From the NCBI GenBank assembly GCA_021819535.1, contig JAKAQU010000146.1, forward strand, positions 1 to 7,236: a stretch of 7,236 bases of DNA, read 5' to 3'. Positions 5,342 to 7,236 of the stretch are shown here, piece after piece. This stretch comes from Pseudomonadota bacterium (lineage in GTDB: Bacteria > Pseudomonadota > Alphaproteobacteria > Acetobacterales > Acetobacteraceae). Each line of letters opens with the position of its first letter. The first letter of the stretch is position 1. The notes beneath the pieces are model-generated. The model made no database searches and was not told the origin of the DNA. It saw nothing but the letters and a program-made list of their open reading frames with translations. The position numbers and the translations under genes are program-made.

Positions 5342-7236
5342 ATGCGCGCGCGCACAAACCGACCCTCCCCTGCGTTCGATGGTGATGAGGAAATGATCCG
5401 CCTGCGCTCGGTGGTCGCGGCGCAAAAATGGGATATCGACGGCCTCACCGAACAGCGCGACGCTCTGTTACAGACGATTGCGGCGCGGGAGGAGACGATC
5501 GCGGCGCTGGAAAACCGTCTCGCCGCGCGGCAGGGCGAGCGGGCGCGGGCGGCGAAGGCCATCATCGCCTTGCGCGAGGCGGCGCGCGGCACCGCCGGCG
5601 CGCTCGATCTCGTGGCGACGATGCTCACCTTGCTCACGCCTCTGTTCAGCAGCGAGGCGGCGCTGTCGCCGGCGCTCACGGCACGGTTTCTGCAAACGCT
5701 CGGCCTCATCGATGCCGAATATTACCGGCGCCATTGCCTGCAGCCATTGGGCGATGCCGATCCCGCGCTCCATTACGTCGAACAGGGTGAGATGGCCGGT
5801 ATCGCGCCCAATGTCCTGTTCGATCCCCGCTTTTATGCCGCCCGCGTGCCCGCCGGCACGGCGCTGCCGGCCGGGCTTCTCGGCCATTATCTCTTGCAGG
5901 GCTGGAAGCTCGGGCTCGATCCGCACCCCCTCTTCGACGGCGCTTTTTATGCCAGCCGCTACCGCAGCGAGGGGGCGGCGCGGATCAACCCCTTGCTGCA
6001 TTTCTTTCGCCTCGGCGCCGCCGCCGGCCATGCGCCGCATCCGCTGTTCGACCCGGGCTTCTATGCCCGCCAGATCGGTGGCGCGGAGCAAAACGCAGCT
6101 TTGCTGGTCGAGCATTTCCTCGCCACCGGCTGGCGCGAGGGGCTGGTCGCGAGCCCGCTCTTCGATGCCGCGTTTTATATCCACTATAACCGTGCCGCGC
6201 TCGAGGGGGTCGGCAACCCGCTTTTGCATTATCTCCTCGCCGGCGAGGCCGAGGGGCGGCGGCCCAATATCGCGTTCGATCCCGCCTATTATCGCGCCCA
6301 GCTTCCCGAGGCCGCCCGAGGCAGCGCCATCGCCCATTTCGTCACCACCGGCCAGGCGCAGGGGCTCGCGCCGAGCCCGCTCTTCGATCCGCAATTCTAT
6401 GTCAGCACCAACCCGGATGTGCGGATGGGCGAGACCAATCCGCTCGCCCATTACCTCGAATTCGGCGCGCGCGAGGGGCGGGATTTTCACCCTCTGATCG
6501 ATCGCGAATATTTCCGCCGCCAGACGGAGGCGATTGCGCCGGGAGAAGGAGACTGTCTGCGCCTGCTCGCCGAGGATCCGCGTTGCCGCGCGCTCTCGCC
6601 GAGCCCGCTGTTCGACCCGGAATTCTACGCCGCCCACCACCCCGCGGCGATGGCAGCGCCGTGCAGCCTGTTCGAGCATTTTCTGCGCACGGTCGCGACG
6701 ACGGATTGCAGCCCGCATCCGCTGTTCTCCACCGCGTTTTATGGCATGCAGGTCGATTGGCGGGCGCGCTCGCGCGATCCCTTATCGGATTATCTCCAGT
6801 TCGGCGCCGCCGAGGGGCTTTCCCCGCACCCGCTCTTCGACGGCAAGGTCTATCTCGAACGCTATCCCGATGTCGCGCGGGACGGCGCCAATCCGCTGCT
6901 GCACTACATCGAGCATGGCGGGCGCGGGAGCGAGCGGCGGATTCCGCACGCTCTGTTCGATCCCATCCATTTCCTGAAGAAACTCGGCCGCGTGCCGGAG
7001 CGCCCGCATCTCCAGGAATTTCTGACCCTCCCGCCCGAGGCGCTCGCCGATCCGTTTCCGCTGTTCGATTGCCAGTATTATCTCCGCCAGCGGCCGGAGC
7101 TTTACGAGAGCGGCATCAACCCGCTTTTGCATTATCTGCTCTCGCCGCCGGGAGAAGGCGCCAATCCGCATCCTTTATTCGATGAGAAATTCTATCTCGC
7201 GCAGAAACCCGAACTCGCGCACGGGACGAAGCCGCT
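5342..7236 (+). CDS. Large repeat protein: coiled coil plus about 38-residue PLFDxxFY repeats (partial, C-terminus outside window)
   Basis: The frame from ATG 5342 is open to the right edge: 631 full codons, no stop. An in-frame TAA at 5330-5332 blocks any longer start. AGAGGG (5322-5327) is upstream at a long 14 nt, so the start is moderately sure. Residues 18-85 are charged and heptad-like (TEQRDALLQTIAAREETIAA), a likely coiled coil. Residues 121-632 are 14 tandem units of 36-40 residues, best example PLFDPQFYVSTNPDV then NPLAHYLEFGAREGR. No signal peptide, membrane helix or enzyme motif is visible. Similar repeats are known next to glycosyltransferase domains and, in another form (YFDxxxYLxxNPDV), in secreted alphaproteobacterial proteins, so a glycosyltransferase may lie downstream. 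It starts 26 bp after the second SDR with no terminator between, so is probably co-transcribed. Function is not established. Confidence 0.85.
   Translation, partial: MRARTNRPSPAFDGDEEMIRLRSVVAAQKWDIDGLTEQRDALLQTIAAREETIAALENRLAARQGERARAAKAIIALREAARGTAGALDLVATMLTLLTPLFSSEAALSPALTARFLQTLGLIDAEYYRRHCLQPLGDADPALHYVEQGEMAGIAPNVLFDPRFYAARVPAGTALPAGLLGHYLLQGWKLGLDPHPLFDGAFYASRYRSEGAARINPLLHFFRLGAAAGHAPHPLFDPGFYARQIGGAEQNAALLVEHFLATGWREGLVASPLFDAAFYIHYNRAALEGVGNPLLHYLLAGEAEGRRPNIAFDPAYYRAQLPEAARGSAIAHFVTTGQAQGLAPSPLFDPQFYVSTNPDVRMGETNPLAHYLEFGAREGRDFHPLIDREYFRRQTEAIAPGEGDCLRLLAEDPRCRALSPSPLFDPEFYAAHHPAAMAAPCSLFEHFLRTVATTDCSPHPLFSTAFYGMQVDWRARSRDPLSDYLQFGAAEGLSPHPLFDGKVYLERYPDVARDGANPLLHYIEHGGRGSERRIPHALFDPIHFLKKLGRVPERPHLQEFLTLPPEALADPFPLFDCQYYLRQRPELYESGINPLLHYLLSPPGEGANPHPLFDEKFYLAQKPELAHGTKP
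5702..7236 (+). repeat. Tandem array of about 114-bp coding repeats (13 full, 1 partial)
   Basis: Within the last gene, units begin at residues 121, 158, 196, 234, 272, 310, 346, 384, 422, 460, 497, 537, 573 and 611; the last is cut by the edge. Nine of the 13 complete units are exactly 38 residues. The consensus is P-L-F-D-x-x-F/Y-Y, about 14 variable residues, N-P-L-x-H-Y/F-L-x-x-G-x-x-E-G-x-x-P-H. Units 8, 9 and 12 keep the PLFD-like head but lose much of the NPLxHYL tail, whereas 3, 5, 7, 11 and 13 are closest to consensus. DNA copies have diverged, so this is an old protein-level array rather than a recent DNA expansion. Confidence 0.9.

Noticed and set aside
5478..6497. 339-codon plus-strand frame overlapping the repeat gene
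   Set aside because: It is an alternative frame of the same DNA, dominated by R, S, P and A. The frame starting at 5342 gives the coherent PLFDxxFY repeats and stays open to the window end.
5468..6718. 416-codon minus-strand open frame under the repeat gene, with repeated segments
   Set aside because: Its apparent repeats are the antisense image of the 38-residue array in the sense gene, which has a better start and clear periodic motifs.

Overview
The window is high-GC DNA (roughly two thirds G+C by eye) with the GC-ending codon use of a high-GC alphaproteobacterium. The protein styles fit a rhodospirillale or relative, but no marker gene fixes the taxon. It looks like part of a surface-polysaccharide or glycoconjugate locus. 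It holds seven genes in two divergent groups. Both end genes are cut by the window edges.

Layout: (1) 1-624, minus strand, a SAM-dependent methyltransferase with an N-terminal winged-helix-like domain, C-terminus outside the window. (2) 625-783, a divergent intergenic region. (3) 784-1836, plus strand, a sulfotransferase with both PAPS-binding motifs. (4) 1837-1984, a gap holding a 15-bp tandem duplication and an SD-led mini-ORF whose stop overlaps the next start. (5) 1985-5315, a tight four-gene cassette: glucose-1-phosphate cytidylyltransferase (rfbF), an extended SDR, an RmlC/RfbC-type cupin epimerase and a second SDR. The last two genes each overlap their predecessor by 4 bp (ATGA, GTGA). 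(6) 5342 to the right edge, a large open frame that starts 26 bp after the cassette. It encodes a short coiled coil followed by at least 13 full and one partial copy of a ~38-residue repeat (PLFDxxFY...NPLxHYLxxGxxEGxxPH).

How the genes may work together: RfbF makes CDP-glucose from glucose-1-phosphate and CTP. The two SDRs and the cupin epimerase would then convert it to a modified, probably deoxy, CDP-sugar. A gene with the typical features of CDP-glucose 4,6-dehydratase (RfbG) is not visible, so one of the SDRs does this step, the gene lies elsewhere, or the product is not a 6-deoxy sugar. The sulfotransferase and methyltransferase could decorate the resulting glycan, and the repeat protein could belong to its assembly. 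These last links are inferred from position only.

The main points to follow up are the repeat protein, the unassigned CDP-sugar chemistry, the leader mini-ORF with its tandem repeat, and a sharp local GC dip inside the 5' part of rfbF.
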